The notes: generated by a model from the letters alone, not told the origin. DNA of 64,000 nt from Candidatus Pantoea soli (GCF_007833795.1 NZ_CP032704.1:1-64000), one strand, 5' to 3'; counted from the first letter of the stretch, positions 1 to 10,684 are shown. Translations and numbers: made by a program.

Positions 1-64
1 AGAAGCCACTGGAGCACCTCAAAAACACCATCATACACTAAATCAGTAAGTTGGCAGCATCACC
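1..64 (-). mobile_element. IS1 left end (partial)
   Basis: Read on the minus strand, the first 64 bases begin GGTGATGCTGCCAACTTACT and continue with the sequence I know as the left terminus of IS1. The element runs off the window, so its transposase genes and other end are not visible. The 9 bases 65-73 would be one copy of the target duplication if the insertion is intact. Confidence 0.85.
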
Positions 65-204
65 AAAAAATGTAGATGTTGATCCTGACTGGCCCACGTT
101 GATTATGAAACTCTGATGTCAGCAATGTCTGTTTGAGCACAATACCGTCAGACGCTCGCGTGCTGTCTGCTATGAGCGAAAAGCTGAAGTAGAGAAATGA
201 AACC

Positions 205-238
205 AGAAAAAGGAGGCAACTAAGCCTCTCCTTTTTCT
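205..238. terminator. Bidirectional terminator hairpin
   Basis: A long imperfect inverted repeat (AGAAAAAGGAG ... CTCCTTTTTCT) has an A-run on one side and a T-run on the other. It sits just after the stop of the minus-strand LysE-type gene and would end transcription from either side. Confidence 0.7.
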
Positions 239-247
239 GTTCATGGC

Positions 248-871
248 TTAGCGACGGCTAAATGCGAGACGGGCTGCGAACAATAAGAAAATCGTACCGG
301 TTGTGCGATCCATCCACCGTATTACTTTTTCTTTTCGCAAAAAAGATGCCAGTGGTCGCGTTGCACCAATCAGAATCATTGACCAGATGAAACCAATCGT
401 CATATGAATTGCGACCAGTCCGAAAGTCCATACGAGAGGAGAGTGCCCTGGTGGGATAAACTGAGGGAGAAAAGAAACGTAAAAAATTCCTACTTTTGGG
501 TTTAGAGTATTACCGAGTACGCCTTTTAAAAACCAGTTCGAGGACGGTTTATCTGAAGATTCGGTTATGGCAAACTGCTTTCTGGGCTTTAACAACATGT
601 TTATACCCAGCCAGCTCAGATATGCAGCTCCGCAATATTTGAGAATATCGTAGGCAAGTTCTGAAACCGCGATCAGAGCCCCCAACCCAAATGCCACCGC
701 TGCCCCCCATATTAAACAGCCTGCACCGATACCAAGCGCAGCCTGAGTGGCCTGTTTTCGTCCTTCCACCGCAGCAGTTCTCAAAACGAGTGCAGTGTCT
801 AAACCAGGAGTCAGGGTTAACAGAACAGCAGCAAAACTAAACGTCATAAGTGCATCCATGACGGACGACAT
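248..871 (-). CDS. LysE/RhtB-family amino-acid exporter
   Basis: A 207-residue inner-membrane protein with about six hydrophobic segments. The N-terminal PG pair lies in LTPGLDTALV, and a second motif is GNTLNPKVGIFYVSFLPQF, where NPK is typical of LysE/RhtB translocators. These proteins export amino acids or derivatives, driven by proton antiport; the substrate cannot be told here. The start is supported by GGAGG seven bases upstream. A bidirectional terminator follows its stop. It is a single-gene unit at the left edge of the efflux-rich cargo segment. Confidence 0.85.
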   Translation of the reverse strand: MSSVMDALMTFSFAAVLLTLTPGLDTALVLRTAAVEGRKQATQAALGIGAGCLIWGAAVAFGLGALIAVSELAYDILKYCGAAYLSWLGINMLLKPRKQFAITESSDKPSSNWFLKGVLGNTLNPKVGIFYVSFLPQFIPPGHSPLVWTFGLVAIHMTIGFIWSMILIGATRPLASFLRKEKVIRWMDRTTGTIFLLFAARLAFSRR

Positions 872-1005
872 AGCAAGGCCTCCAATACAATTGGTTCAAA
901 AAAGTTAAATGGGAAAAGGATCCCACGTGTTTCAGTTCTACGTCCTATCGTACAAAGCTTATCTCCCTCGTTCACGGTTATTCTTCAAAATTTCGATTCA
1001 GGATA

Positions 1006-1029
1006 GTCCGCTTTTGGCACAAAGCGGAC
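1006..1029. repeat. Palindromic repeat, copy 1
   Basis: A perfect 9-bp inverted repeat, GTCCGCTTT and AAAGCGGAC, around the loop TGGCAC. Close copies lie at 4141-4164 and 12043-12066. Such short palindromes are typical of intergenic repeats in enterobacterial chromosomes, so this cargo may be of chromosomal origin. Confidence 0.75.
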
Positions 1030-1044
1030 GTTAGTATCAAAAAC

Positions 1045-1170
1045 CTGATGGCCCCCTCCGGCTCCCCGGCGTTGCCGGGTCGTCAGCCCCACTGCGCTAA
1101 CCGGCTGGGCCGGTAAGCTCCGCCAGACCGCGAAGCGTTCCGGGCCTGACGGCTAAGGTCTGATGGCAAC
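1045..1170 (+). repeat. GC-rich structured repeat, core copy 1
   Basis: The core runs from CTGATGGCCCC to TCTGATGGCAAC. It contains hairpins such as CCCGGC-GTT-GCCGGG and ACCGGC-tggg-CCGGT. Four other copies begin at 12081, 15598, 18421 and 23896. This copy together with the palindrome at 1006 matches 12043-12206, giving direct repeats that bracket the efflux cargo. No gene with the conserved N-terminus follows it, so it looks like the partner of a duplication or recombination. Confidence 0.85.
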
Positions 1171-1200
1171 GGCAAGGTTAGCCTCAGTAACCTTCATACC

Positions 1201-1224
1201 GTCCGCTATGAGCGAAGAGCGGAC
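1201..1224. repeat. Short inverted repeat related to the 1006 palindrome
   Basis: GTCCGCT and AGCGGAC arms flank ATGAGCGAAG. A degraded relative lies near 163-188. The arms are those of the palindrome at 1006 but the loop differs. The rest of 872-1339 shows no convincing gene. Confidence 0.5.
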
Positions 1225-1339
1225 ATTATGATCGTCTTCGAATCGAAATGTCAGGCTTTATCAAATCTCAAATACAGATGCGATAAATTCGATTTACTCG
1301 GGTATCAGCAAACTATCTCAGCATTTACCTTTTATCCTT

Positions 1340-1696
1340 TCAGGCTGCGGAGCTTTTCACACCAACAACCTGCCAGCCTGTACCTGTGTTCGCCCAGGTG
1401 CGTAAATAATGGAAACGGCCATTTGCGCGCTGACCGGCGTAGCTGCCGGTAACTGACAGAGAGGTATTTACCACCAGACAGCCGCTGTATTCGCAGGCGT
1501 CAAACGATTCACGCGTTACAGCCTCGATAACAATCTGACCAGAAGCGTGCATCGCCAAATCCTCCTTTTTCGTGACCTGTTGTCCGACGTGATTAATGAA
1601 TATCAGCGAATCTGCGATAAGCGCGTTAAGGGTTTCGCAGTCTGAGCGAATCATTGCCTCAATAAGCCGCTCTTCAAGCTTCATTGCCTCTTGCAT
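1340..1696 (-). CDS. NTF2/SnoaL-like (DUF4440-type) protein
   Basis: A 118-residue soluble protein. Its layout matches the small cone-shaped NTF2-like fold used by DUF4440/SnoaL-like proteins: an N-terminal helix (MKLEERLIEAMIRSDCETL), then the strand pattern LIADSLIFINHVGQQ, and a C-terminal R-T-W-A-N-T-G-TGWQVVGV strand pair. Family members are diverse and this one could be an enzyme or a binding protein. The start follows GGAGG closely. It is transcribed alone, away from the hydrolase gene on its right. Confidence 0.65.
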   Translation of the reverse strand: MQEAMKLEERLIEAMIRSDCETLNALIADSLIFINHVGQQVTKKEDLAMHASGQIVIEAVTRESFDACEYSGCLVVNTSLSVTGSYAGQRANGRFHYLRTWANTGTGWQVVGVKSSAA

Positions 1697-2009
1697 AATG
1701 GCCTCCTGTAGAAATTGACTAAGTGCGATACAGCCTGCCGCCGCGCAAACTCAATGCGCCGCTCGCTGTCCATAATAATGCGCGACTGATACAGGGCTGC
1801 GACAACTCTAGCGAACTACAAGTCCGCTGGTGCTGGCCGATCGCATTATATTTCCGCATTTGCAGCGTTCACCGCCATCGCGTCGCGGCCAATAAAGGGA
1901 CAGGCGCAATGAGTACACCTTTGAGGACGACCTGAATCCTGTTTCAGGACGCGGCCACTGCGGATTTCTATTATGAATACTCCCTCATTCTTCTAAAGAG
2001 GGCAGTCAT
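1697..2009. other. Intergenic stretch, no gene supported
   Basis: No convincing ORF with a ribosome site was seen. A small perfect inverted repeat (CCTGAA-tcctgt-TTCAGG) lies at 1931-1948. GC-rich text between 1740 and 1930 reads like a decayed coding fragment, but I could not identify it. Confidence 0.4.
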
Positions 2010-3059
2010 ATGTTCATCAAATCAGGGTTTCTTTTGCTTTTCCTTCTTGCCATGCAGGTCAATGCTTATCCCGGCTTTCGGCAGTTCGAGTTTACCGACC
2101 GGCAGGAGAGAACGCTGAAGCTGGCAGTATGGTATCCCTCCGCGACATCGGGCAAGATTGAAAAAACAGGCGAGAATCCTGCGTTTGAGGGCGTGTCCGT
2201 TATTCGTGATGCGTCGCCTGCGCAGGGGCAACATCCTCTTTTGGTTATCTCGCACGGTTACAATGGCAACTGGCGAAATATGTCCTGGCTTGCGCAGATA
2301 ATGGCGATGCAGGGTTATATTGTGGCTGCCCCCGATCATCCCGGCACCACCACATTTAATCAGAACCCGGATGAAGCAAGAAAGCTTTGGCAGCGTCCGC
2401 TGGATATGACCCGGGTTATCGATTTTGTTACTGGCTCTCCCGGGCTGGTTGGCGAAACTGATAACAGTCGTATTGCCGCTTTAGGTCATTCGCTCGGCGG
2501 CTGGACCGTGCTTTCGCTTGCTGGCGCGCAATTTGACGCCGGGCAATTTATTAATGACTGCCAGCCGCGACCGCAGCGGAATGATTGCGCGTTAATCGAA
2601 AAGCTGGGGATTAATTCAGATCTTACGCGCGAAAAGCTGTCGGCAAATTACCGGGACGCAAGAATTCGCGCCATTGTTTCGCTCGATCTGGGCTTAGCGC
2701 CAGGTTTTACTCATCAGAGCCTGCGCCAGATAGACAGACCCGTTCTGATCCTTGCCGCTCAGAGGGATAATGTAGTCAGACTGCCGGCTGTGCAGGAGTC
2801 CGGTTATCTGGCCACCTGGATAAAACCGCAGTGGAGAGAGTATGACGTTATCGCCGGGGCAACGCATTTCAGTTTTATGCAGCTGTGCAAGGCGGGTGCG
2901 GAATTACTGCTGAATAAAGAGTCGCCGGGCGACGGCATTATCTGTCGCGATCAGAGAGGATTTAACCGAATGGATCTGCATCAGAAGCTTGCAGGTAAAA
3001 TCAGCGCATTTCTGAATGCGTCGTTAAATTATCCCGCTGCTGCTGACGGAAAGCCGTAG
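2010..3059 (+). CDS. Exported alpha/beta hydrolase (dienelactone hydrolase-like)
   Basis: A 349-residue protein with a signal peptide (about residues 1-19, hydrophobic core LLLFLLAMQ, cleavage near VNA). The serine hydrolase nucleophile elbow is GHSLGGW. An upstream HGYNGNW segment could supply the oxyanion hole, and the late GATHFSF segment can supply the catalytic histidine. Likely a periplasmic esterase or lipase-like enzyme of the predicted dienelactone hydrolase group; substrate unknown. Its 3' end overlaps the convergent AraC-type gene by 59 bases, so the two transcripts would be mutually antisense there. Confidence 0.8.
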   Translation: MFIKSGFLLLFLLAMQVNAYPGFRQFEFTDRQERTLKLAVWYPSATSGKIEKTGENPAFEGVSVIRDASPAQGQHPLLVISHGYNGNWRNMSWLAQIMAMQGYIVAAPDHPGTTTFNQNPDEARKLWQRPLDMTRVIDFVTGSPGLVGETDNSRIAALGHSLGGWTVLSLAGAQFDAGQFINDCQPRPQRNDCALIEKLGINSDLTREKLSANYRDARIRAIVSLDLGLAPGFTHQSLRQIDRPVLILAAQRDNVVRLPAVQESGYLATWIKPQWREYDVIAGATHFSFMQLCKAGAELLLNKESPGDGIICRDQRGFNRMDLHQKLAGKISAFLNASLNYPAAADGKP

Positions 3060-4053
3060 GAGAGGCGCCAACAACGCGTTGAAACTCGCGATTAAAATTC
3101 GATTTGGTGGTGAATCCGGACTCCAGCATGATTTCCGTAACGGGCATGGTGGTATTTATCAGCAGCGCCTTTGCCCTTTCTATACGGAAACCGTTTATCC
3201 ACCGTGAGAGATTTCCCCGGCTGACCGCGTTAACCGAACTGGAAAGCTGACGAGCGGGTATCCCCGTTTTCCTGGCCAAAAGCGCAAGCGTCAGGTCGGG
3301 GTTAAGGTAAAGCTGGCTTTCCCGCACCATTTTTTCTATAGCATTGAAAGTAATGGCCGCCTCATCTTCTACGAGAACGGGACGTGCCGGGGCAACCTCT
3401 GCGCCGATCTCAGTCACCTCCACGCGTTTTCCGGCAGCCAAAATCGCCGCCCCAATAAAGGGCAACAGCATTGCCTGAGCAATCGCGATAATGGACGGCG
3501 CGAGTTTTCCACCCGTTCTCCCGAAATCAAAGAAGATCAGCAGATCGGTGACGGCTGAGAGGCACAGAAAACAGCCTGCCAGGAAAGCCATTATTTTTGT
3601 TTGCCCAAGCTCACCCAGCCGACAGAAGGACAACCAGTGATCTCCCTGCCGTGCAAGGCTGAGCAGGCTACATCCGTATCCGGTAAACAACAGTATCAGA
3701 AGCCAGTCTGTTGATGCGGGCCATATGATTGTGGCGCATAAAGAGAGCGTAGCTGGCGCCAGCAGCTGTATTAAATAGCGCCGCCTGCTGACCGGAGCCA
3801 TAGAGATAAAGCTGTGCCAGACAACGGGCGCTAAAAGCATTGCCAGGATCGGCTGAAGATGCCTCAGCGAAGCGAGGTTAAATTCCCAGCGCAACGTAGT
3901 GACAGCAATAAGAAGAATGCAGACAATCAAAAAACAGACCGTGCCGCGATGACGTTGATGCGCGGGAAACAGCGCCCGAACCAGCAACAGCGTTAAGGCC
4001 AGCAGCGTTAATACAGGAAAGGGCACGGAAGGCATGGTGGCAAAATCAGTCAA
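3001..4053 (-). CDS. AraC-type regulator with membrane sensor domain
   Basis: A 350-residue protein. About the first 210 residues form roughly seven hydrophobic segments. The last 110 are a double-HTH AraC domain, with landmarks such as LALLARKTGIPARQLSS, GNLSRWINGFRIERAK and EIMLESGFTTKSNFNREFQR. This architecture suggests a membrane-bound regulator that reads a signal directly. Its target is unknown; the convergent hydrolase gene is a neighbour but not a proven target. The stop codon lies inside the 3' end of the hydrolase gene. Confidence 0.8.
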   Translation of the reverse strand: MTDFATMPSVPFPVLTLLALTLLLVRALFPAHQRHRGTVCFLIVCILLIAVTTLRWEFNLASLRHLQPILAMLLAPVVWHSFISMAPVSRRRYLIQLLAPATLSLCATIIWPASTDWLLILLFTGYGCSLLSLARQGDHWLSFCRLGELGQTKIMAFLAGCFLCLSAVTDLLIFFDFGRTGGKLAPSIIAIAQAMLLPFIGAAILAAGKRVEVTEIGAEVAPARPVLVEDEAAITFNAIEKMVRESQLYLNPDLTLALLARKTGIPARQLSSSVNAVSRGNLSRWINGFRIERAKALLINTTMPVTEIMLESGFTTKSNFNREFQRVVGASPTAFRQQQRDNLTTHSEMR

Positions 4054-4140
4054 GATATTGGCTGGTAATCATTGCACATATACCAAACACTGTCTCCTCT
4101 AATAAAGCAGGTGAACTACACCAGTAAGCTATGTGCCAAC

Positions 4141-4164
4141 GCCCGCTTCTGGCACAAAGCGGAC
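4141..4164. repeat. Palindromic repeat, copy 2 (imperfect)
   Basis: CCGCTTCTGGCACAAAGCGG is shared with copies at 1006 and 12043, but the outermost pair is mismatched. It lies in the gap between the AraC-type regulator and the MFS pump. Confidence 0.65.
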
Positions 4165-4228
4165 ATAAATTTTATGGTAATAGGCAGGATGGACAATACC
4201 TATGTGGTGAAAGAGCTGATTTAATTAA

Positions 4229-5422
4229 TCATTCTAAGAGTCCCTGTAAGTCTGACTGAGCCCTGTATGCTCGCTTACCGAACAAAAAGATCACAAAAGC
4301 CAGGCAGTAGCTCAACAGGATCACTGCGCTCATTGATACGCCGGACGTTCCGCCTATACCTGTCAGGGGCGCGCTGATCCCGCCCATGGAAAACATCAGC
4401 ATCCCCAGCCATGCTGAAGCCGTGCCTGAATTCCTGCTCTGCTGCTGCAGGGCAATCGAGCTGGCAAGTGTGCAGATGCCGCTGTTAACGGATACCGCCA
4501 GAAACAGCATAATGAGCGCCGACCAGAGCGGAAAAGTCATCCAGAACGAAGCCAAAAGCAAAACACTGAAGACAAGCGCCAGCATCAGACTCAAATCAAG
4601 CGTTTTGACTTCACCTGCCGTTCTGCTGACCCGGGCAACGATAAGTGAGGACAGGATAAGCCCTGCGCCGTTCACGGCAAACGTCATACTGAATGCCCGG
4701 GGCGACATGTGATAGATGTCCTGTAACACATATGAGGACGCGCCAATATAAGCAAACATCCCTGCCATCATAAAGCCCTGCAGCAAACTGAAACTCAGGA
4801 AGGTTTTGTCTTTCAGGACGCCGAAAGCCCCGGCGGGCTGGTTATCAGAGGAAGAGGCTTTTTTACGGGTTTCCTGTAGACCCAGCGCGCTTACCGCCAG
4901 AATCACTGTTCCGATAATGCAAAGAGTGATGAATAAACCTCGCCATCCGGTATACGTAAGCTGCAAGCTACCCATGACCGGCGCTAACACCGGGGCGACG
5001 CCATTTATCGTCATCAGCAGTGCAAGAAATCCCGTCAGGGAAGTGCCACTGTACATATCTCTGGCAATTGCACGAGAGAGTACAGCGCCACCGGCTCCGG
5101 CTACTCCCTGAAAAAAGCGGGCGACTATAAGCTGCGAAATATCCTGTGCGAGCGCGCAGGCTACAGATGTAATGATGAATAATACCAGTGATGCAATAAG
5201 AGGCACTTTACGTCCAACCCGATCGCTCAGCGGACCAAATGCAAACTGTCCCATACCCAGGCCGACGAGCGTAGCGGTAAGGGTGAGCTGAGCGGCTGAA
5301 GTTGATGTGGCTAATGATTGAGTCAGCGAGGGTAAAGCGGAGAGATAAAAATCTGTGCAAAGCGGACCCAGCGCAGTTAATGTCCCGAGGATAACTGCGG
5401 CTTTATATTTTATTGTGTTCAT
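4229..5422 (-). CDS. Bcr/CflA-type MFS drug efflux transporter
   Basis: A 397-residue protein with about 12 membrane segments. The N-terminal part has the Bcr/CflA signature LCTDFYLSALPSL, where an acidic residue lies in TM1. The MFS motif GPLSDRVGRKVPL follows TM2, and motif C-like glycines are present in GVAPVLAPVMGSL. Members export chloramphenicol, bicyclomycin, sulfonamides or small metabolites; this substrate is unknown. It is separated from the upstream TetR gene by about 57 bases and points the same way, so it may be co-transcribed with the RND operon. Confidence 0.85.
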   Translation of the reverse strand: MNTIKYKAAVILGTLTALGPLCTDFYLSALPSLTQSLATSTSAAQLTLTATLVGLGMGQFAFGPLSDRVGRKVPLIASLVLFIITSVACALAQDISQLIVARFFQGVAGAGGAVLSRAIARDMYSGTSLTGFLALLMTINGVAPVLAPVMGSLQLTYTGWRGLFITLCIIGTVILAVSALGLQETRKKASSSDNQPAGAFGVLKDKTFLSFSLLQGFMMAGMFAYIGASSYVLQDIYHMSPRAFSMTFAVNGAGLILSSLIVARVSRTAGEVKTLDLSLMLALVFSVLLLASFWMTFPLWSALIMLFLAVSVNSGICTLASSIALQQQSRNSGTASAWLGMLMFSMGGISAPLTGIGGTSGVSMSAVILLSYCLAFVIFLFGKRAYRAQSDLQGLLE

Positions 5423-5479
5423 ATTGTTCCTGATTCAGGGGAACTCATATTACTGGCATGAGTTCCCCGCGGTTAATAA

Positions 5480-6094
5480 TCAGTCCGAAGGATGTTCATT
5501 ATTCAGGGTGTTCTTGTGAAAAATAAACTCAAACACCGCAAGGTATAAATCACGCATGTCGGTTTTATGAGCGAACTCATCCTGAAGACCCTGACGATAC
5601 AACGCCCCTTCCGTCAGCACGGCTATAAATTCCGAAATAAGCTGGACGTTATCATCGGTCAGCTGAGGATGTGACATACGCATCAGCTTTCCGCCTTCCT
5701 GCTTCAGCCTGTCATCAGCTTTTTTCAGTATCTGCCTGAGACGGGGATTTCGGGTTGACTCTGCGTTAATCTCCATCAGCAGATAGTCATCTCGCCGGCT
5801 GTCAGAATAGGCAAAGCTCAGTCCGGAAAGAATCGCTGCCTTGTTATGAAGATCGTGATTATCCTCCAGCATCTTTTTGACGCGAGCGGAGATTATTTCA
5901 GACACAATTTCCTCAATAATCTCCTCTTTGCTGTCAAAAATGCGATAAACCTGTCCGACGCTGAGCCCGGCCTCACTGGCGACATAGGCCATTGTCGTGC
6001 CATGAAGGCCCTTCTCCTCGAAGCATCGTCTTGCTGCATCAAGGATAATTTTATGGCGTGCCTGTCTTTTCAGATGGGCAGTTTCTGGCTTCAT
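5480..6094 (-). CDS. TetR-family transcriptional regulator
   Basis: A 204-residue protein. The N-terminal TetR HTH is clear: HKIILDAARRCFEEKGLHGT, then YVASEAGLSVGQVYRIFDSKEE. The C-terminal ligand domain is divergent. It lies at the promoter-distal end of the adaptor-permease-outer membrane factor operon, 38 bases after the outer-membrane factor gene. A local repressor of that pump is therefore likely. Inverted repeats upstream of the adaptor gene (11853-11880) are candidate operators. The inducer is unknown. Confidence 0.85.
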   Translation of the reverse strand: MKPETAHLKRQARHKIILDAARRCFEEKGLHGTTMAYVASEAGLSVGQVYRIFDSKEEIIEEIVSEIISARVKKMLEDNHDLHNKAAILSGLSFAYSDSRRDDYLLMEINAESTRNPRLRQILKKADDRLKQEGGKLMRMSHPQLTDDNVQLISEFIAVLTEGALYRQGLQDEFAHKTDMRDLYLAVFEFIFHKNTLNNEHPSD

Positions 6095-6132
6095 TACATA
6101 CTCCTTCTCTATGTCGCGCAGGACAGGCTCAG

Positions 6133-7542
6133 TTACTTCCAGCCTCCGCCAAGCACCTTGTACAGAGTGATCTTCTGGTCGAGAGAGTCTGCTAAAGTGC
6201 TCAGGTAATTTTGCCTGGCAGAATACAGGGAACGCTGAGCAGTTAACACCTCCAGATAACCATCCGCGCCGTTGTTGTAACGGAGTGCGGCCAGCTGATA
6301 ATTGCGGTTGTTGACCTCAAAGTTTTCCTTCCTTGACTGGACCTCAGCATCGTATGTTGCCGCTCCACTTAATGCGTCAGAAACCTCTTTGAAAGCCTGC
6401 TGAATAGCCTTTTCATAGTTAACAATCTCTGTCCGCTTCGACACTTCAGCGACATCGAGGTTTGCCCTGTTCTTCCCGCCTTCAAATATCGGGATACTGA
6501 TGGAAGGCCCGAAGCTCCACGCTCCGGTCCCCCCGTCAAACAGCCTGCTCAGACTTGAGGAGGCAGAGCCGCCGGAAGCCGTCAGGCTTATGCTGGGGAA
6601 GAACGCCGCGCGCGCGGCGCCAATATTGGCGTTGGCCGCTTTTAAAGTATGCTCGGCCGCGATGACGTCAGGTCTGCGGGTAAGAACATCTGAAGGTAAT
6701 CCGGAGTCCAGCTCAGGGAAGACCCAGCGCTTTTCAAGCGTGGCGTTTTCAACCACCCCAGCCGGCAGCGACGTGCCGAGCAACAGCTGCAGGGCATTAG
6801 CGGCCTGCCGACGCTGCCTTTCGTATTGTGAAACGTCCGCTTCAGCGCTTTTCACTGAGGTCGCCGCCTGCAGCACGTCCTGTTCAGTGACGATCCCGGC
6901 AGCAAATTTCTGCTGCGCAAGCTTCAGTGATTCCTGCTGGCTTTCGGCCGTGTCTTTTGCCACTTTTTTCAGATCCGCGTCGGCGCAGAGCGTTATATAA
7001 GCTTGAGCGACCTCGGCAATCAGCGACAGTTGCGTTGCCTGCCGCGTTGCCTCGTATGAGAAATAGGTTTCAAGCGCCTCATCTCTCAGGCTGCGTATCC
7101 TGCCGAAAAAATCGAGCTCCCAGGAACTGACGGCAAGATTTCCTTCATACTGCTGATAGGTTACAGGGCCGGTTGTCTGCGTTGAATAAAGGCCTCCGGG
7201 CAGGTGTTCAGCTGTTTTGGTCAGGCTGGCGCCTACTGACGGAAACAAATCTGCGCGGGTCACGCCATACTGCGCCCTGGCCGATTCAACGTTGAGAGCA
7301 GCGACCTTCAGATCGCTGTTATTTTTAAGCGCCAGCGTGATGAGCTGGCGCAGGGTGGGGTCAGAGAAAAACTCTGACCATGCCATTTCCGACGCGACGG
7401 CACCATGGGTGGATTTATCATTCCACTGTTTGGTCACGGGCGCTTCAGGCCTTTTGTAGTCGGGTTGCAGGGTGCAGCCGGACGTGACCATAACGATCAG
7501 AGCCGGTAAGGCAGCCAGTTTGAAATGCGCGAAGTTAATCAT
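6133..7542 (-). CDS. Outer-membrane efflux lipoprotein (NodT/OprM-type)
   Basis: A 469-residue outer-membrane factor with a lipoprotein signal (VMVTSGC, cysteine near residue 23). The two internally repeated helix-rich halves typical of TolC-like trimers are visible; the second contains [20 protein letters not shown] and SISLTASGG. It forms the exit duct of the RND pump. The start overlaps the permease stop by four bases, indicating translational coupling. Length and lipobox fit the OprM/AdeK group rather than TolC itself. Confidence 0.9.
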   Translation of the reverse strand: MINFAHFKLAALPALIVMVTSGCTLQPDYKRPEAPVTKQWNDKSTHGAVASEMAWSEFFSDPTLRQLITLALKNNSDLKVAALNVESARAQYGVTRADLFPSVGASLTKTAEHLPGGLYSTQTTGPVTYQQYEGNLAVSSWELDFFGRIRSLRDEALETYFSYEATRQATQLSLIAEVAQAYITLCADADLKKVAKDTAESQQESLKLAQQKFAAGIVTEQDVLQAATSVKSAEADVSQYERQRRQAANALQLLLGTSLPAGVVENATLEKRWVFPELDSGLPSDVLTRRPDVIAAEHTLKAANANIGAARAAFFPSISLTASGGSASSSLSRLFDGGTGAWSFGPSISIPIFEGGKNRANLDVAEVSKRTEIVNYEKAIQQAFKEVSDALSGAATYDAEVQSRKENFEVNNRNYQLAALRYNNGADGYLEVLTAQRSLYSARQNYLSTLADSLDQKITLYKVLGGGWK

Positions 7543-10500
7543 TGGGCTGAAGCCTCTTCCTGAGATGATTTTTTAAACAGACGCTGAGATATTTTCATTA
7601 CCAGGACGTAGAACATCGGAACGAAGAAGATGGCCAGGAAGGTGGCCGAGATCATGCCCCCGATAACCGCCGTACCAATAGAGTGCTGACTGCCCGCACC
7701 TGCGCCACTCGAGATAGTGAGCGGGAGGACGCCCAGAATAAAGGCCATAGAGGTCATAATGATGGGGCGAATACGCAGTTTTGCAGCCTCAATGGCAGCC
7801 TCAACCAGATCCTTCCCGTCACGCTCATGAAGCTCTTTGGCAAATTCGACAATAAGGATGGCATTTTTTGCCGCAAGCCCGACAGTCGTCAGCAGACCCA
7901 CCTGGAAAAATACGTCATTCTGCAGATCCCGCATCAGTACGGCGCTGACCGTTCCCAGAACACCCAGCGGAACCACGAGCATGACAGACAGAGGGATAGA
8001 CCAGCTTTCATACAGCGCGGCGAGGCAGAGGAAAACGATCAGCACTGACAGCAGGTAAAGGGTTGTTGTCTGAGATCCTGACATTTGCTCTTCGTACGAC
8101 AGTCCGTGCCATTCAACTTTGTAACCTTCGGGCATCTGTTTCGCGATTTCTTCAACCGCACTGACCGCATCACCGCTGCTGTAGCCATCAGCAGGTGAGC
8201 CCTGTATGTTAACCGCCGAAACGCCATTAAAGCGCTCATAACGAGGCGAGCCATACTGCCACTCTCCACGGCCAAATGCAGAGAACGGGACCATCTTGCC
8301 CTCATCGTTTTTGACGTACCACTTCTCCATATCATCAGGCGTAACGCGTGAGGAAGCCTTGCCCTGGATGTAGACGTTCTTGACACGACCGTTAAAGAGA
8401 AACTGGTTTACGTAGCTTGATCCCCACGCCGCTGAGAGCGTGTCATCAATGTCAGAGCTGCTTACGCCAAGCGCGTTAGCTTTTTCCTCATCGATACTCA
8501 GGTGATACTCGGCTTCATCAGCCATGCCGTTATGCCTGACCATTGAAAGCCGCTTGTCTTTAGAGGCGAGTTCAAGGAATTTATTCATAGCGGCCATCAG
8601 CGCGTCATGTCCCTGGTTGTTTTCATCCTCAAGGTACATGTCAAACCCGGTGCTGTTGCCGAGTTCCATCACGGCAGGTGGGACCATGGCTATCACTTTT
8701 GCATCCGGATTACGGGCAAAATGCGCCATCGTACGGCTGGCGAGAGCCTGAACCTTCTGATTCGCGTCCGGGCGCTCAGACCAGGTTTTCAGCTTCACAA
8801 ACGACACCGAACTGTTCTGGCCCCGGCCGGCAAAACTGAATCCGTTTGCGGAGAAAACTGAGTCTACAGAAGCCTTCTCATCCTTAAGGAAATAATCATT
8901 GATCTCGGAAATGACTTTCTGGGTTCGCTCTGCGCTCGCATTTTGAGGCAGCGTTGTCTGAACCATCATTACGGCCTGGTCTTCATCCGGCAAGAAAGTG
9001 GTGGGCAGCCTGGTAAAGAGGAAGCAGGTTCCTGCCACAATGCCGAGATAAACAATCATGAAGATGCCGCGGCGGTGAATAACGTGCCTGACGCTGCGGG
9101 TGTAATGCGTTGTTCCGCGATCAAGATTACGGTTGAACCAGCCGGCAAAACCATTTTTCTTTTTGTCGTGCTGGACGGGCTTAAGAAACGTGGCGCACAG
9201 GGCAGGGGTGAAAATCAGTGCAATCAGCACTGACAGGGCCATGGCCGAAACAATGGTAATGGAGAACTGACGATAGATAATGCCTGTGGAGCCGCTGAAG
9301 AAGGCCATAGGCAGTAACACCGCAGACAGCACCATGGCGATACCAAACAGCGCACTCTGTACCTGCTGCATGGATTTGATGGTGGCCTCTTTCGGTGAGA
9401 GGCCTTCTTCTTCCATTACCCTCTCTACGTTTTCCACCACCACAATTGCGTCATCAACCAGCAATCCTATGGCGAGAACCATACCAAACATGGTCAGGGT
9501 ATTGATGGTGTAACCGCAGGCATAAAGCACACCGAAAGTTCCCAGCAGCACGACCGGTACGACCATCGTGGTAATGACGGTTGCGCGGAAATTCTGAAGG
9601 AATATCAGCATGACAAAGAAGACGAGGATAATCGCCTCAATCAGCGTTTTAACAACTTCATGAATGGAGGCGCTGACCACAGGTGACGTGTCGTAAGGGT
9701 AAACGATTTCAACGTTATCAGGCAGCGTGGTTTTCAGCCTGTCTACGGTTGCGCGGACCGCATTTACCGTTTCAAGAATATTGGAGCCCGTTGCGAGACG
9801 CAGCGCCATGCCCGTTGAAGGCCGCCCGTTGTAGGTAGAGGAGATGCTGTAATCTTCTGGTCCCAGGTCAACTGAGGCGACGTCTTTCAGGCGCACCTGT
9901 GAGCCGTCGCGGTTTACCTTCAGAAGGACATTTCTGAACTGCTCGGCAGAAGTAAAGCGGGTTTTACCCACAATTGATGCGCTCAGTTCAGTCCCTGGAG
10001 CGGTTGGCAGACCACCAATCTTGCCTGATGAAACCTGGGTGTTCTGGTTTTTAATAGCAGTGCTTACGTCGCTTGGGATCAGGCCATATTTAACCAGCTT
10101 AGACGGATCGAGCCATATACGCATGGCGTATTCCGCTCCCATGACCATGAAGTCGCCCACGCCTTTGGTTCGGGCAATAGGATCCTGCATTTTTGAAACT
10201 AAAATATCACCCAGATCCGCATCGGATAATTTACCATCCTTTGAAACCAGCCCCAGTACCATCATAAAGTTTGCCTGATACTTGGCGACCGTGACGCCCT
10301 GTTCAGTCACTTCAGTCGGCAGAGATGTTTCTGCGACAGAGACTTTGTTTTGCACCTGAACCTGTGCAATGTCCGGGTCTGTTCCCTGGTTAAAGGTGGC
10401 AATGATGGTGGCACTGCCGTCACTGTTACTGTTTGATTCCAGATAGCGAAGATTATCGATACCCGTCAGCTGTTGCTCAATCACCTGAACAACCGTTTCC

Positions 10501-10673
10501 TGCACCGTTTCGGCGCTGGCGCCAGGATAGGTTACTGAAACGGAAATCGCCGGAGGTGCAATATTCGGGTACTGGTTGATGGACAGGCCTGAAATAGACA
10601 TGACGCCGGCAACCATAATCAGTATGGCCAGCACCCAGGCAAAGATAGGGCGCTCAATGAAAAACTTTGACAT
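7539..10673 (-). CDS. RND efflux permease, HAE1 family (AcrB-like)
   Basis: A 1044-residue inner-membrane proton antiporter. It starts [20 protein letters not shown], which is characteristic of AcrB-type permeases. The TM4 region [18 protein letters not shown] holds the two essential adjacent aspartates, and the related second-half segment ends [12 protein letters not shown]. The full length indicates an intact pump for hydrophobic or amphiphilic compounds. It lies between adaptor and outer-membrane factor genes in the usual order. It resembles AcrB/MexB/AdeJ broadly; drug range cannot be read from sequence. Confidence 0.95.
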   Translation of the reverse strand: MSKFFIERPIFAWVLAILIMVAGVMSISGLSINQYPNIAPPAISVSVTYPGASAETVQETVVQVIEQQLTGIDNLRYLESNSNSDGSATIIATFNQGTDPDIAQVQVQNKVSVAETSLPTEVTEQGVTVAKYQANFMMVLGLVSKDGKLSDADLGDILVSKMQDPIARTKGVGDFMVMGAEYAMRIWLDPSKLVKYGLIPSDVSTAIKNQNTQVSSGKIGGLPTAPGTELSASIVGKTRFTSAEQFRNVLLKVNRDGSQVRLKDVASVDLGPEDYSISSTYNGRPSTGMALRLATGSNILETVNAVRATVDRLKTTLPDNVEIVYPYDTSPVVSASIHEVVKTLIEAIILVFFVMLIFLQNFRATVITTMVVPVVLLGTFGVLYACGYTINTLTMFGMVLAIGLLVDDAIVVVENVERVMEEEGLSPKEATIKSMQQVQSALFGIAMVLSAVLLPMAFFSGSTGIIYRQFSITIVSAMALSVLIALIFTPALCATFLKPVQHDKKKNGFAGWFNRNLDRGTTHYTRSVRHVIHRRGIFMIVYLGIVAGTCFLFTRLPTTFLPDEDQAVMMVQTTLPQNASAERTQKVISEINDYFLKDEKASVDSVFSANGFSFAGRGQNSSVSFVKLKTWSERPDANQKVQALASRTMAHFARNPDAKVIAMVPPAVMELGNSTGFDMYLEDENNQGHDALMAAMNKFLELASKDKRLSMVRHNGMADEAEYHLSIDEEKANALGVSSSDIDDTLSAAWGSSYVNQFLFNGRVKNVYIQGKASSRVTPDDMEKWYVKNDEGKMVPFSAFGRGEWQYGSPRYERFNGVSAVNIQGSPADGYSSGDAVSAVEEIAKQMPEGYKVEWHGLSYEEQMSGSQTTTLYLLSVLIVFLCLAALYESWSIPLSVMLVVPLGVLGTVSAVLMRDLQNDVFFQVGLLTTVGLAAKNAILIVEFAKELHERDGKDLVEAAIEAAKLRIRPIIMTSMAFILGVLPLTISSGAGAGSQHSIGTAVIGGMISATFLAIFFVPMFYVLVMKISQRLFKKSSQEEASAQ

Positions 10674-10684
10674 ACAGCCCTCTG

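Noticed and set aside
1228..1452. Plus-strand ORF opposite the NTF2-like gene
   Set aside because: Overlaps the better supported minus-strand gene, lacks a ribosome site and has no protein-like pattern.
1723..1935. 70-codon plus-strand ORF before the hydrolase gene
   Set aside because: No ribosome site and an unnatural composition; more likely a decayed fragment.
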